NCBI RefSeq assembly: GCF_019613955.1
Contig: NZ_CP080443.1
Location: 124,001 to 188,000 of the forward strand
Source: Chryseobacterium sp. LJ668
GTDB lineage: Bacteria > Bacteroidota > Bacteroidia > Flavobacteriales > Weeksellaceae
Direction of reading: 5' to 3'
Length of the DNA stretch: 64,000 nucleotides
The position numbers were made by a program, and so were the translations under genes. Under the pieces are notes generated by a model. The model did no database searches, had not been told where the DNA came from, and was given only the letters and a program-made list of their open reading frames with translations. Shown here piece after piece: positions 53,405-61,617 of this stretch (its first letter is position 1; every line of letters starts with the position of its first letter).

Positions 53405-53448
53405 ATCACACATTGGAATAATTCACTTCATTGTTAAAAATGTGTGAT
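53405..53448. promoter_or_regulatory. Inverted repeat ATCACACATT...AATGTGTGAT upstream of BON copy 1
   Basis: Perfect 10-bp arms (53405-53414 and 53439-53448) with a 24-bp spacer, 100 bp upstream of the start. The same repeat with a 25-bp spacer is found before BON copy 2 at the same distance, so it is likely an operator. Confidence 0.65.
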
Positions 53449-53745
53449 GTGTGTAAATATGAATTTTTAATTGATAACGTTAATGAATTATTACTGTTTA
53501 AATATTTTTAAGTAGTAAACCTATTGCGCAAAAAAGTCCAATTAGGGACGTGAATAAAAATGCTTAAAAAAAAGTTTTAAATAAAACTTGGAAGGAAATT
53601 TACGGTCTAAGCAACAAGAGAAAATTTAGATTGAAAGGTCAGACTTATAATTTAAAAAAAAAGAAAAATATTGATATGGTAGCAAAAATGAAATGCAAAC
53701 TAAATTAGAAATGGGAATTAAGCAATGAGAGATTTATAAGAATAG

Positions 53746-53780
53746 TATTGCCTAATCATTTTAAAAACGATTAGGCAATA
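53746..53780. terminator. Strong hairpin, possible terminator
   Basis: TATTGCCTAATC (53746-53757) pairs perfectly with GATTAGGCAATA (53769-53780) around an 11-nt loop. On the plus strand it is followed by a T-rich stretch, but no plus-strand gene precedes it. On the minus strand it lies about 200 bp after the MlaD stop. Confidence 0.5.
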
Positions 53781-53986
53781 TATCATTATTTTTTAAGCGA
53801 TAAAACATAAAGTCTAAAACATGTAAAACTGATTTATTACAGATTCTATTCTTGAAATTACTAGAATTGATACTTTAAACAAAAAAAAATTCATTATATG
53901 CATATAAGCTCATTGAGATTTGAAGGGTCGGTAAAACATACGTACTTGGAACATCTCAGATTCAGTTGATGAAATAACATAAACCA

Positions 53987-54985
53987 TTAAGGTTTCACCT
54001 CACTTTTCTTGAGTTCCTTATCCTTTTTTCGTTGAATTTTTTTAAAGTAACCACGGAATAAAAAATTGTGTTTTAATGCTTCCATATTTTCATTGAGCTT
54101 TTCCGAAGCTTCCTTTACATTGATCATTGTGGAGTCAATATTTTGGACAAGCTTTTCATCTTTTGTAATATAATTTAATGAGCCTTTTCCAGATTTGATT
54201 TCATTGATATAATCATCTACATTCTGAGATATCTTATTGATGTCTTCACTGGATTTTTCTAAATTAGAAAAAACATTTTGAATTTGTAAACGAGATTTGG
54301 GATCACTCAGAAGTACAGCCACCGCACTCTCATCATAATCAATTTTAGAAATCACAGAATTTACTTTTGCCATTGCTCGAGAAACATCATCGACAGTTCT
54401 TTTCATTCCTGATATAGAAGATCGCATGTCATTTTCCATAAGAGAGTCACTTAATATTGCACCCAAGAAACCTTCGCCTTCAACAATCTTATGCGTAATT
54501 TTAGCTAAATCAGCAGTAATCAAAACAGCGCTTTCGTTGGTTTTACTAAAGGTTTCAAGAATTTCATCGATCGTAATTTTTGTTTTGATTTGAATGTGAT
54601 CACCGGTAACCACCACTTCATTCATTTTGTTATCTCCCGGGATAATGTTAACAACCATACTTCCTACCAAACCATCAGAAGCAATATTTGCCACAGCATT
54701 TTTTTTAATAAATCTGGAAGCCTCCTGCTCGACGGACATCTCTACAGTTATTTTACCTTCTGCCGTCATTTGTATATTTTTTACGGTTCCTACATCCACA
54801 CCAGAATACCGGACATTATTACCAACTTGCAAACCGCTTACATCTGTAAAAATTGCAAACAGCTGAATATTTTTGCTAAAGAGATTCTGACGTTTTCCAA
54901 CTGAATAAAGCGCTGTAATAAGAAGTATAGTTCCAACGATTATAAAAATTCCCACGTATATTTTTTTTGAAGTAGAGTTTTCCAT
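53987..54985 (-). CDS. MCE/MlaD-family substrate-binding protein
   Basis: 332 residues from the ATG at 54985, 4 bp after the ATPase stop. One N-terminal helix (KKIYVGIFIIVGTILLITALYSVG) precedes the MCE domain (about 40-120: LFAIFTDVSGLQVGNNVRYSGVDVGTVKNI... VNIIPGD). A long helical tail (about 140-330) follows, as in tubular MCE proteins. It is the periplasmic part of an Mla-type lipid transporter. Order on the minus strand is permease, ATPase, MCE, like mlaEFD; no mlaB or mlaC is adjacent. Confidence 0.92.
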   Translation of the reverse strand: MENSTSKKIYVGIFIIVGTILLITALYSVGKRQNLFSKNIQLFAIFTDVSGLQVGNNVRYSGVDVGTVKNIQMTAEGKITVEMSVEQEASRFIKKNAVANIASDGLVGSMVVNIIPGDNKMNEVVVTGDHIQIKTKITIDEILETFSKTNESAVLITADLAKITHKIVEGEGFLGAILSDSLMENDMRSSISGMKRTVDDVSRAMAKVNSVISKIDYDESAVAVLLSDPKSRLQIQNVFSNLEKSSEDINKISQNVDDYINEIKSGKGSLNYITKDEKLVQNIDSTMINVKEASEKLNENMEALKHNFLFRGYFKKIQRKKDKELKKSEVKP

Positions 54986-54989
54986 AGTA

Positions 54990-55739
54990 TTAATTTTTAA
55001 AGAAGGCTTTAATCTGTGGATCATCAGAATTTGAGAGCTCTTGAAAAGTTCCTTCCGCATAATTTACACCGTCTACCAGCAAAATCATACGGCTTGATAT
55101 TACCCTGGCACAATCAACATCATGGGTAATTATTATTGATGAAGTTTTATACTTTAGCTGTATATTTCGAAGTAATTCTATAATTTCTTTCGCTGTGATA
55201 GGATCCAAACCTGTTGTAGGTTCATCGTAGATCATAATTTTAGGTTTCAGAATTAAAGCTCTCGCTAATGCAATTCTTCTTTGCATTCCTCCAGAAAGTT
55301 CGGATGGCATTAAGTCAATAGTTTGTTCTAGACCTACATCTTTCAAAGCTTCTGTCACTAAAGTCTCTGTTTCTGTAAAATGATCACTTTGATCTTTACG
55401 TCGCCTGAGTGGAAACTCTAAGTTTTCACGAACAGTCATAGAGTCATATAAAGCACTTCCCTGAAACAGAAAACCAATTTCATTTCTTAATATATCCAGT
55501 TCTTTATGCTCCATGCTTGTAATATCTTCTCCCTTTATTGTAATTGTGCCAGTATCTGGTTTTATTAAACCAACAAGACATTTCACCATAACTGATTTTC
55601 CAGAGCCTGATTTTCCCATAATCACCAAGCTTTCCCCTTCTACAAGTTTTAGATTAAACCCATTCAAAACATGATTCTCACCAAAAATTTTTGTTATATT
55701 TTTCAGTTCTAAAACTGTCTGTAAGTTATTTTCCATCAT
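54990..55739 (-). CDS. Mla-type ABC transporter ATPase
   Basis: 249 residues. Walker A GKSGSGKS (residues about 39-46), ABC signature ELSGGMQRRIALARAL, Walker B KIMIYDEPTTGLDP and the H-loop ITHDVDCARV. ELKNITKIFGENHVLNGFNL is the usual start of MlaF-type ATPases. 3 bp from the permease gene. It powers lipid movement between membranes. Confidence 0.93.
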   Translation of the reverse strand: MMENNLQTVLELKNITKIFGENHVLNGFNLKLVEGESLVIMGKSGSGKSVMVKCLVGLIKPDTGTITIKGEDITSMEHKELDILRNEIGFLFQGSALYDSMTVRENLEFPLRRRKDQSDHFTETETLVTEALKDVGLEQTIDLMPSELSGGMQRRIALARALILKPKIMIYDEPTTGLDPITAKEIIELLRNIQLKYKTSSIIITHDVDCARVISSRMILLVDGVNYAEGTFQELSNSDDPQIKAFFKN

Positions 55740-55742
55740 TAT

Positions 55743-56525
55743 TTATATATCAAAAATTATATCGGTTACAAATACGGCGATAAAATCTATCACAAATATT
55801 AGCATTGAAGTGTATACTACAGCAGCATTAGATGCCTCACCCACTCCCACAGTTCCTTTCGCACAATTATATCCTTTATAACAACCAACCAATCCGATTG
55901 CAAAGCCGAAAAAAAATGATTTTATAGCCGCAGGAATAATATCACCAAACTCAATGGCATTAAATACCTTATTGAAGTAAAGAATATAGGAAACATCTGA
56001 TTTCAAATTTTCAACCATCGCTGATCCAACAAGCGATATACTGTCACCTACAATAATTAAGAGCGGAAGCATCAGTGTACTCGCAACGATTCGGGTAACG
56101 ACTAAATATTTAAATGGATTTGTACCTGAAACTTCCATCGCATCAATTTGTTCTGTAACCCGCATAGATCCTAATTCTGCCCCTATTCCTGAGCCTATTC
56201 TTCCTGCAGAAATCAGAGCGATAATCACAGGACCAATTTCTCTTATGATTGAAATGCTAATCATTGAAGGAATCCACGACTCAGCACCAAATTGCTCGAG
56301 CGTTGGTCGAGATTGTAAGGTGAAAACCAAACCTAGAATAAATCCGGTAACCATCACCAAAAGCAGCGATCTATTTCCAATGTTGTAACATTGCCGAATA
56401 AGTTCTTTAAACTCATAGGGTGGAACGAAATGTTCTCGAAAAAAACGCTTGGCAAATAAAGTGATATCTCCTACTTCTGAGAAAAAGGATTTTATCGATG
56501 ACCTTGAAAGCATTGATACAGACAT
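55743..56525 (-). CDS. MlaE-type ABC permease
   Basis: 260 residues with five to six helices. The family core LVMVTGFILGLVFTLQSRPTLEQFGA, IREIGPVIIALISAGRIGSGIGAELGSMRVTEQIDAMEVSG and IPAAIKSFFFGFAIGLVGCYKGYN is unmistakable. First gene of the MlaEFD-type operon (spacing 3 and 4 bp). Confidence 0.94.
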   Translation of the reverse strand: MSVSMLSRSSIKSFFSEVGDITLFAKRFFREHFVPPYEFKELIRQCYNIGNRSLLLVMVTGFILGLVFTLQSRPTLEQFGAESWIPSMISISIIREIGPVIIALISAGRIGSGIGAELGSMRVTEQIDAMEVSGTNPFKYLVVTRIVASTLMLPLLIIVGDSISLVGSAMVENLKSDVSYILYFNKVFNAIEFGDIIPAAIKSFFFGFAIGLVGCYKGYNCAKGTVGVGEASNAAVVYTSMLIFVIDFIAVFVTDIIFDI

Positions 56526-56836
56526 AAAATATTGTTTAAGAAAAGCAAATCGATCTATTTATAAATGGGAATATTATTCAGTTTGGGGAAAATAAACAAC
56601 CTTACCATTGTTTGCTCATTTCTAATCTCGTTAAGGTACACTCAAAAGATCATCTTGACTTTTTGCACTGATAATCCTGAACTGATTCTTCCAACCATTG
56701 TGTAAGAGAAACATCTTAAAAAAACTCAGATCATTTTTAAATTTTGTAGTGAGCGTACAATTCTCATAATTTAAAAATTGTATCGTGAGTAACATCAATT
56801 TGTTTAAATTCTTCATCTCTCGATTTGAATTTATAT
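56526..56836. other. Intergenic region
   Basis: 311 bp between the MlaE-type and aldehyde dehydrogenase genes. A 61-codon minus ORF at 56631-56816 exists, but its composition and lack of any recognisable family make it doubtful. No other structure. Confidence 0.45.
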
Positions 56837-58219
56837 TTAAAATGGATCGCTTAATTCACTTGTTCTGATCAGTTTTTTATTGACAAACTCTTCTAAGCCC
56901 AATGCGGCCATTTCTCTTCCGTAACCGGAATTTTTTGTACCTCCAAAGGGAAGATCAGCCTGAGTCCATGTTGGATGATTGATAAAAACCATACCTGTAT
57001 CAATTTGATCAGCAATTCTTTTTCCTCGGTCAATATCCTGTGTAAAAATTGAACCTCCCAATCCGTATGGTGAATCATTCGCCAATTGGATGGCCTCTTT
57101 TTCATTTTTTACCGTAAAGAAAAGTGCCACAGGTCCAAAAAACTCCTCATAAAAAACAGGATTCTCAGATGTAATATCTGTCAAAATCGTCGGCTCCATG
57201 TAGGCACCATCTCTCTGAACTCTCTTACCACCTAAAATAATCTTAGCGCCACCATCGACAGCTCTTCTCACTTGTGTTTCAATATTTGAAGCTGCTTCTT
57301 CACTGCAAAGGGGACCTAAATCTGTAGTGTTTTTTATTGGGTCACCAACTTGTAAACCTGACATTTTTTCAGTGAATTTTTTCAGAAATTCTTCAGCAAT
57401 GCTTTCTACCGCTATAAATCGTTTCGAGGCTACACAGCATTGTCCGTTATTATTAATCCTTCCCACAACTGCCCATTCTACCGCTTTATCAATATCGGCA
57501 TCTTCTAGAATAATAAATGCATCACTTCCTCCTAATTCTAAGACCGACTTCTTGATATGTTTACCGGCCTCAGTTGCTACACTTATTCCTGCGGCTTCAC
57601 TTCCAGTGAGTGAGACGCCTTTAATTCTTGGATCAGCAATCAATTTTGAAGCGTTTTTTCCAGATAAAAATAGATTGGTATACAATCCGATTGGAGCACC
57701 AGCTTCTTTAAATATATCTTCAATCGCTAATGCGCATTGTGGAACGTTTGAAGCGTGTTTCATAAGTATCGTATTACCAATCATCAAATTAGGAGCTGCA
57801 AAACGGGCAACTTGGTAAAATGGGAAATTCCAAGGTTCAATTCCCAACAAAACACCAATTGGACTGCTTCTGATGAATGCTTCTCCATGATCTGGATGCA
57901 ATACTGTATCAGCAAGAAGAACTTCAGCGTTTTTAGCATAATAATCAAATATTTCTGCACTTAATTTTATTTCACCCTCTGCGTGAGTAAGCAGTTTACC
58001 CATTTCTAAAGTAATTAGTTTGGAAAGCTCCAACTTCTTTTCTCTCAAAAGACCGGCAACTTCGTATAAAAGTTTTGCCCTTTCTTTATAATCTATCTTT
58101 TTCCATACATCAAATGTACTTGTAGCATTTGCTACTGCTTTTTCCAGAGACTCAGAGGTAATTTCTTCAAAGCTCTGTATAAGTTCATTTGTAGTGGGAT
58201 TGATGGTTTGAAATGCCAT
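56837..58219 (-). CDS. NAD(P)-dependent succinate-semialdehyde dehydrogenase
   Basis: 460 residues, aldehyde dehydrogenase superfamily. Catalytic C262 in GQCCVASKR, general base E228 in LELGGSDAF and N131 in EPWNFPFYQ are present. The start MAFQTINPTTNELIQSFEEI and the DADIDKAVEWAVVGRINNNGQ block match the YneI/Sad-GabD type. It probably oxidises succinate semialdehyde to succinate, but other small aldehydes are possible. Located between the MlaE gene and BON copy 2. Confidence 0.88.
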   Translation of the reverse strand: MAFQTINPTTNELIQSFEEITSESLEKAVANATSTFDVWKKIDYKERAKLLYEVAGLLREKKLELSKLITLEMGKLLTHAEGEIKLSAEIFDYYAKNAEVLLADTVLHPDHGEAFIRSSPIGVLLGIEPWNFPFYQVARFAAPNLMIGNTILMKHASNVPQCALAIEDIFKEAGAPIGLYTNLFLSGKNASKLIADPRIKGVSLTGSEAAGISVATEAGKHIKKSVLELGGSDAFIILEDADIDKAVEWAVVGRINNNGQCCVASKRFIAVESIAEEFLKKFTEKMSGLQVGDPIKNTTDLGPLCSEEAASNIETQVRRAVDGGAKIILGGKRVQRDGAYMEPTILTDITSENPVFYEEFFGPVALFFTVKNEKEAIQLANDSPYGLGGSIFTQDIDRGKRIADQIDTGMVFINHPTWTQADLPFGGTKNSGYGREMAALGLEEFVNKKLIRTSELSDPF

Positions 58220-58432
58220 AATTTTAATTTTTAAAATATTAATATCTTAGTTCGTTGGTTTTATTGAATTGGATATCTTCGATAGTGATTGAATAAACAT
58301 TCAGCTTCCAATGGTTCGAATGTAATTTGCAATTAAGTGTTTGCAATCATTTAAGCGAATCCTTGAGAAATAAAAACTTAAAAGCACTTTCTATTCGTGC
58401 TTTCAAGTAATAACACCACTAAATATATTTTG

Positions 58433-59095
58433 CTAGTAAGCTGTTTCGTATTCTACAGCCAGTTGATTTATAACCTCCCAAATTCCGGGCGTTTTCCAGG
58501 CAATACGTGCTGCTTCGTCTTTTGCGTACCAAGAATGAACGGTTCCGGTTAAACTTACAATTGTTCCGGAAACAGATACAACGATATCTTCACTATTGAT
58601 AACGCTTCTTTCTAATGCATCTTCAACATCTTTCTGCTCAATTTTGTCATGAAATAATGATTTAACAGCAATATCATTGATGATAGCTTTCACGCCAGGA
58701 AGAAGATGAACAGAATTTTCAGCCGCTTCCTTTTCATAATTCCATTGAACCTCGCCCTCTAAAGTCACTCTTCCATCCTCAACCATCACATTTATTTTAT
58801 CATCAGGAATTGAATAATTTGCTTTAAAGGCTGCTAAAATCTCATTCGCGACTTCTGCGTCACTTTTTGTGTATGAATTATGATAAATCACTTCAATATT
58901 TTCAACAATAGCTTTCACTCCATTAATCCCTTTCGCTGCGGATTCCGCTTCAACTTTTTTCGCATAACTGTCAACGACTCCAGTCAAAGAAACCACTCCG
59001 TCTTTCGCTGTAACTCCAATTTCTGCTGAATTTAATAATGGTTCCCATTTAATAGCATCCTGCACATCTTTCTGTAGTTCTGCGTTTGTTTTCAT
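58433..59095 (-). CDS. Triple BON-domain protein (copy 2)
   Basis: 220 residues, same length and layout as copy 1, clearly a paralogue (both start with MKTNxELQKDVQDAIKWEPLL). It has the three BON repeats and no signal peptide. The upstream 150 bp match copy 1, including the inverted repeat, so the duplication included the promoter. Confidence 0.92.
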   Translation of the reverse strand: MKTNAELQKDVQDAIKWEPLLNSAEIGVTAKDGVVSLTGVVDSYAKKVEAESAAKGINGVKAIVENIEVIYHNSYTKSDAEVANEILAAFKANYSIPDDKINVMVEDGRVTLEGEVQWNYEKEAAENSVHLLPGVKAIINDIAVKSLFHDKIEQKDVEDALERSVINSEDIVVSVSGTIVSLTGTVHSWYAKDEAARIAWKTPGIWEVINQLAVEYETAY

Positions 59096-59194
59096 TTGTC
59101 ATGAATTTGGTAGAAACTGAATTGTTTCAATAGTGTAAAATTACATCCATTTGTAAATCATATAATTACAGATAGATTGAAAAGGCTTGCAGTT

Positions 59195-59239
59195 ATCACA
59201 CATTGGGATAATTCACTTCTTTGTTAAAAAATGTGTGAT
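59195..59239. promoter_or_regulatory. Inverted repeat ATCACACATT...AATGTGTGAT upstream of BON copy 2
   Basis: Arms 59195-59204 and 59230-59239, spacer 25 bp, 100 bp before the start. It lies between the divergent BON and CsbD-like genes and could serve both. Confidence 0.65.
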
Positions 59240-59335
59240 GATTGTAAATATCAGATTTTAATCAACAACAGCGATGCTATACTAAATATTCATCTTTGCA
59301 AAGTAATTATTATGTTACACCAAATACTCTAAATT

Positions 59336-59548
59336 ATGGAAACGAATCTTAAAAATGAAAATTTTACAATAAGCGGTGACTGGACTTCACAGTCCAAAAA
59401 ATTGAAAGAAAAATATTCCTTATTAAAGGATTCAGACTTACAATTCGACAGCGGACAAGACAATGCTTTGATTGCAAGAATTGAAAATAAACTCAGTAAG
59501 AATCGTGCAGAAGTGATTGAAATGATTACCCGAAACGTTATTTCCTAA
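59336..59548 (+). CDS. CsbD-like small stress protein
   Basis: 70 residues, soluble. WTSQSKKLKEKYSLLKDSDLQFDSGQDNALIARIENKLSKNRAEVIEMI follows the CsbD/YjbJ pattern (W-x-x-x-SxKLKxKxxxLxxxDL...xGxxxxLxxxIxxKLGKxxxEV). CsbD proteins are induced in general stress; mechanism unknown. The 234-residue gene follows after 35 bp. Confidence 0.75.
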   Translation: METNLKNENFTISGDWTSQSKKLKEKYSLLKDSDLQFDSGQDNALIARIENKLSKNRAEVIEMITRNVIS

Positions 59549-59583
59549 TCGAACATAAATTAAAAATAATCAGCAAAAACAAT

Positions 59584-60288
59584 ATGGAAAATATTTTAAA
59601 TCGTTATAAACAAAAGCTTGATTTTGATGAAAATAAACAAAGTTTTAGTGAAATACACAACAATCAAGTAACTGCGTTCTATTACATGGCGGATACTACC
59701 GTCAATTTGGATAAAGATCTCACAAAAGTTATAGATTCAATTGAAGTATTGCAAAAACTTCACAAAAAATCAGAATTGATCATCAAGATGAATATTGATA
59801 CTGATGAGGATACACAATATATATCCATTCTAAAGGAAATTAATACGTCGACAAGTTATCTCAAACAGCAGTTTCTGTATTTGAAAGAAAACATCATCAA
59901 AAAAGACCAATTCAATAATTTTTTATTTTGGAAATATAATCTGTATATCATGAATAAAATTAAACTCAATCACAAAAAACTGGAGCAGATGGGATTGAGC
60001 ACACTTCAGAACCAAGAAAAATTATACTGGAGAACATCAATCTGTAATACGCAAGATGAAGTTTTTTCTCTGATTGTTTCACTAATGAGTATATGTAAAC
60101 TTGAGATCAACTTCGTAGAAGAATATTTTCCAAATAAATGGAACGAAAGTAGTCTAGAGATCAGCACTTTAAAACCATTACATAGAAAATATATAAACAG
60201 TGAAAACAGTAATCGCTATAAACACAAAAATGTCTGGATGTCAGTAATGGATTTTTTTGCCGGTGACACCACTATATCCCATTTGTAA
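59584..60288 (+). CDS. Hypothetical all-helical protein
   Basis: 234 residues, no signal peptide or membrane span. It is predicted to be helical and rich in Lys, Asn and Ile, with a hydrophobic pattern suggesting a helical bundle (TVNLDKDLTKVIDSIEVLQKLHKK; YLKQQFLYLKENIIKK). The C-terminus is HKNVWMSVMDFFAGDT. No family recognised. It is likely co-transcribed with the CsbD-like gene. Confidence 0.65.
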   Translation: MENILNRYKQKLDFDENKQSFSEIHNNQVTAFYYMADTTVNLDKDLTKVIDSIEVLQKLHKKSELIIKMNIDTDEDTQYISILKEINTSTSYLKQQFLYLKENIIKKDQFNNFLFWKYNLYIMNKIKLNHKKLEQMGLSTLQNQEKLYWRTSICNTQDEVFSLIVSLMSICKLEINFVEEYFPNKWNESSLEISTLKPLHRKYINSENSNRYKHKNVWMSVMDFFAGDTTISHL

Positions 60289-60325
60289 GGAGAATTTCAA
60301 ACACACCAGAACATAAAATTCTTAT

Positions 60326-60335
60326 AATGTGTGAT
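60326..60335. promoter_or_regulatory. Half-site AATGTGTGAT upstream of the GH130/GT4 operon
   Basis: Identical to one arm of the BON inverted repeats and at a similar distance (about 82 bp before the ATG at 60417). The second arm is absent or degenerate. Confidence 0.4.
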
Positions 60336-60416
60336 ATATACAAAAACTACAAGGAGACTTGCAACGTTTTTCGTTTACAATAGACCAACTTTACTTTAAA
60401 CCAAAATCAATACAAA

Positions 60417-60548
60417 ATGTCAAAAGAAAAAGATAGTAAAAAATCTACGGATAAAACGGTTGCTTTAAAAACAACAAAAGAAAAACGTGTTGATAAACTC
60501 GCAAAACGTAAAGAAAAAGAAGATCAAAATAAACTAACGGATCAATAA
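60417..60548 (+). CDS. Tiny lysine-rich protein heading the GH130/GT4 operon
   Basis: 43 residues, about one third lysine (MSKEKDSKKSTDKTVALKTT, then KEKRVDKLAKRKEKEDQNKL). The stop TAA overlaps the ATG of the next gene by one base (TAATG), which supports translation of this short ORF. Similar small basic proteins occur in Bacteroidetes; function unknown. Confidence 0.65.
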   Translation: MSKEKDSKKSTDKTVALKTTKEKRVDKLAKRKEKEDQNKLTDQ

Positions 60549-61606
60549 TGATCACTGTAAAAAAAGAGGGAATTCTTCTTAAAAAAACAGAGTTAGACTT
60601 TGAATGTGATGGCGTACTGAATCCCGCTGTAATCAAAGATAATGAGAAAACACATCTTTTTTATAGAGCGGTAGCCAAGGGAAACATTTCAACAATTGGG
60701 TATTGCTCACTTTTAAATCCTTTGGAGGTTCAAGAAAGATATGAATATCCTATATTACGGCCTGAATTTGGATATGAGAAACATGGTATTGAAGATCCTA
60801 GAATCGTTAAAATTGAGGATATTTTCTACCTTACCTACACCGCCTATGATGGCATTAATGCTTTGGGAGCCTTAGCGATTTCTAGGGATCTCACAAACTG
60901 GAAGAAATTGGGCATTATTGTTCCTGAAATTACTTTTGAAGAATTTAAATATTTTTCAGAAATCGACAAATCCCACGATGAAAAATATATTCGCTTCAAC
61001 AAATTTCAGATAAGTCATCAGGAAAACACAGAAGAAGTTTACTTATGGTGCAAGAATCTCGTTTTTTTCCCAAGAAAAATTAATAATAAATTCTATTTTC
61101 TTATTCGTATTAAACCTGATGTACAATTAGTTGCCGGCATAGAAAAAATTGAAGATTTAACATCTCAGTTCTGGAACAACTACTTTCTTAACTTCAAAGA
61201 ACATATCGTGTTGTCTCCTAAGCATGAGCATGAGATTAGTTACATTGGATGCGGATGTCCGCCTATTGAAACAGAGAGAGGATGGCTTATCATTTACCAT
61301 GGTGTACATGATTCTGTTGAAGGGTATGTGTATTCCGCATGTGCAGCATTGCTGGATTTAGATAATCCCGGAAAAGAAATTTCAAGGCTTCCCTATCCTC
61401 TTTTCAAACCACAAGAAAAATGGGAATTGAAAGGTGAAGTTAACAATGTCTGTTTTCCTACAGGAGCCGTGGTTGAAGATGATACACTGTTTATCTATTA
61501 TGGTGCTGCAGATCAACGTATAGCAGTTGTTTCGGTGAATATATCAGAATTACTGGATGAATTGATTACCTATAAATACCTAGATGTAGAAGTTAATAAC
61601 CTTTAA
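60548..61606 (+). CDS. GH130-family beta-mannoside phosphorylase-like protein
   Basis: 352 residues, five-bladed beta-propeller of GH130. Family marks: NPAVIKDNEKTHLFYRAV, GIEDPRIVKIEDIFYLTYTAYD (catalytic Asp region), GCGCPPIETERGWLIIYHGV and FPTGAVVEDDTLFIYYGAAD. GH130 enzymes phosphorolyse or hydrolyse beta-mannosides, mostly inside the cell. The ATG overlaps the previous stop, and the GT4 gene is 11 bp downstream. Confidence 0.9.
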   Translation: MITVKKEGILLKKTELDFECDGVLNPAVIKDNEKTHLFYRAVAKGNISTIGYCSLLNPLEVQERYEYPILRPEFGYEKHGIEDPRIVKIEDIFYLTYTAYDGINALGALAISRDLTNWKKLGIIVPEITFEEFKYFSEIDKSHDEKYIRFNKFQISHQENTEEVYLWCKNLVFFPRKINNKFYFLIRIKPDVQLVAGIEKIEDLTSQFWNNYFLNFKEHIVLSPKHEHEISYIGCGCPPIETERGWLIIYHGVHDSVEGYVYSACAALLDLDNPGKEISRLPYPLFKPQEKWELKGEVNNVCFPTGAVVEDDTLFIYYGAADQRIAVVSVNISELLDELITYKYLDVEVNNL

Positions 61607-61617
61607 AAAATTTTAGA

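Larger units (their letters stand above)
53306..53986. other. Gene-free region with a BON-type promoter and a perfect hairpin
   Basis: About 680 bp. The right part of the BON promoter (to about 53460) is shared with copy 2. Further on, no ORF of any quality is seen; the sequence is AT-rich with A-runs. A perfect 12-bp stem lies at 53746-53780. Confidence 0.6.

Noticed and set aside
56631..56816. 61-codon minus-strand ORF upstream of the MlaE-type and aldehyde dehydrogenase genes
   Set aside because: Composition is not convincing and nothing supports translation; mentioned only under the intergenic entry.
47740..60390. GGACCAA/AGACCAA words upstream of several stress genes (47749, 49595, 51169, 60383)
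   Set aside because: Orientation and spacing are inconsistent and the word is short; not distinguishable from chance by eye.
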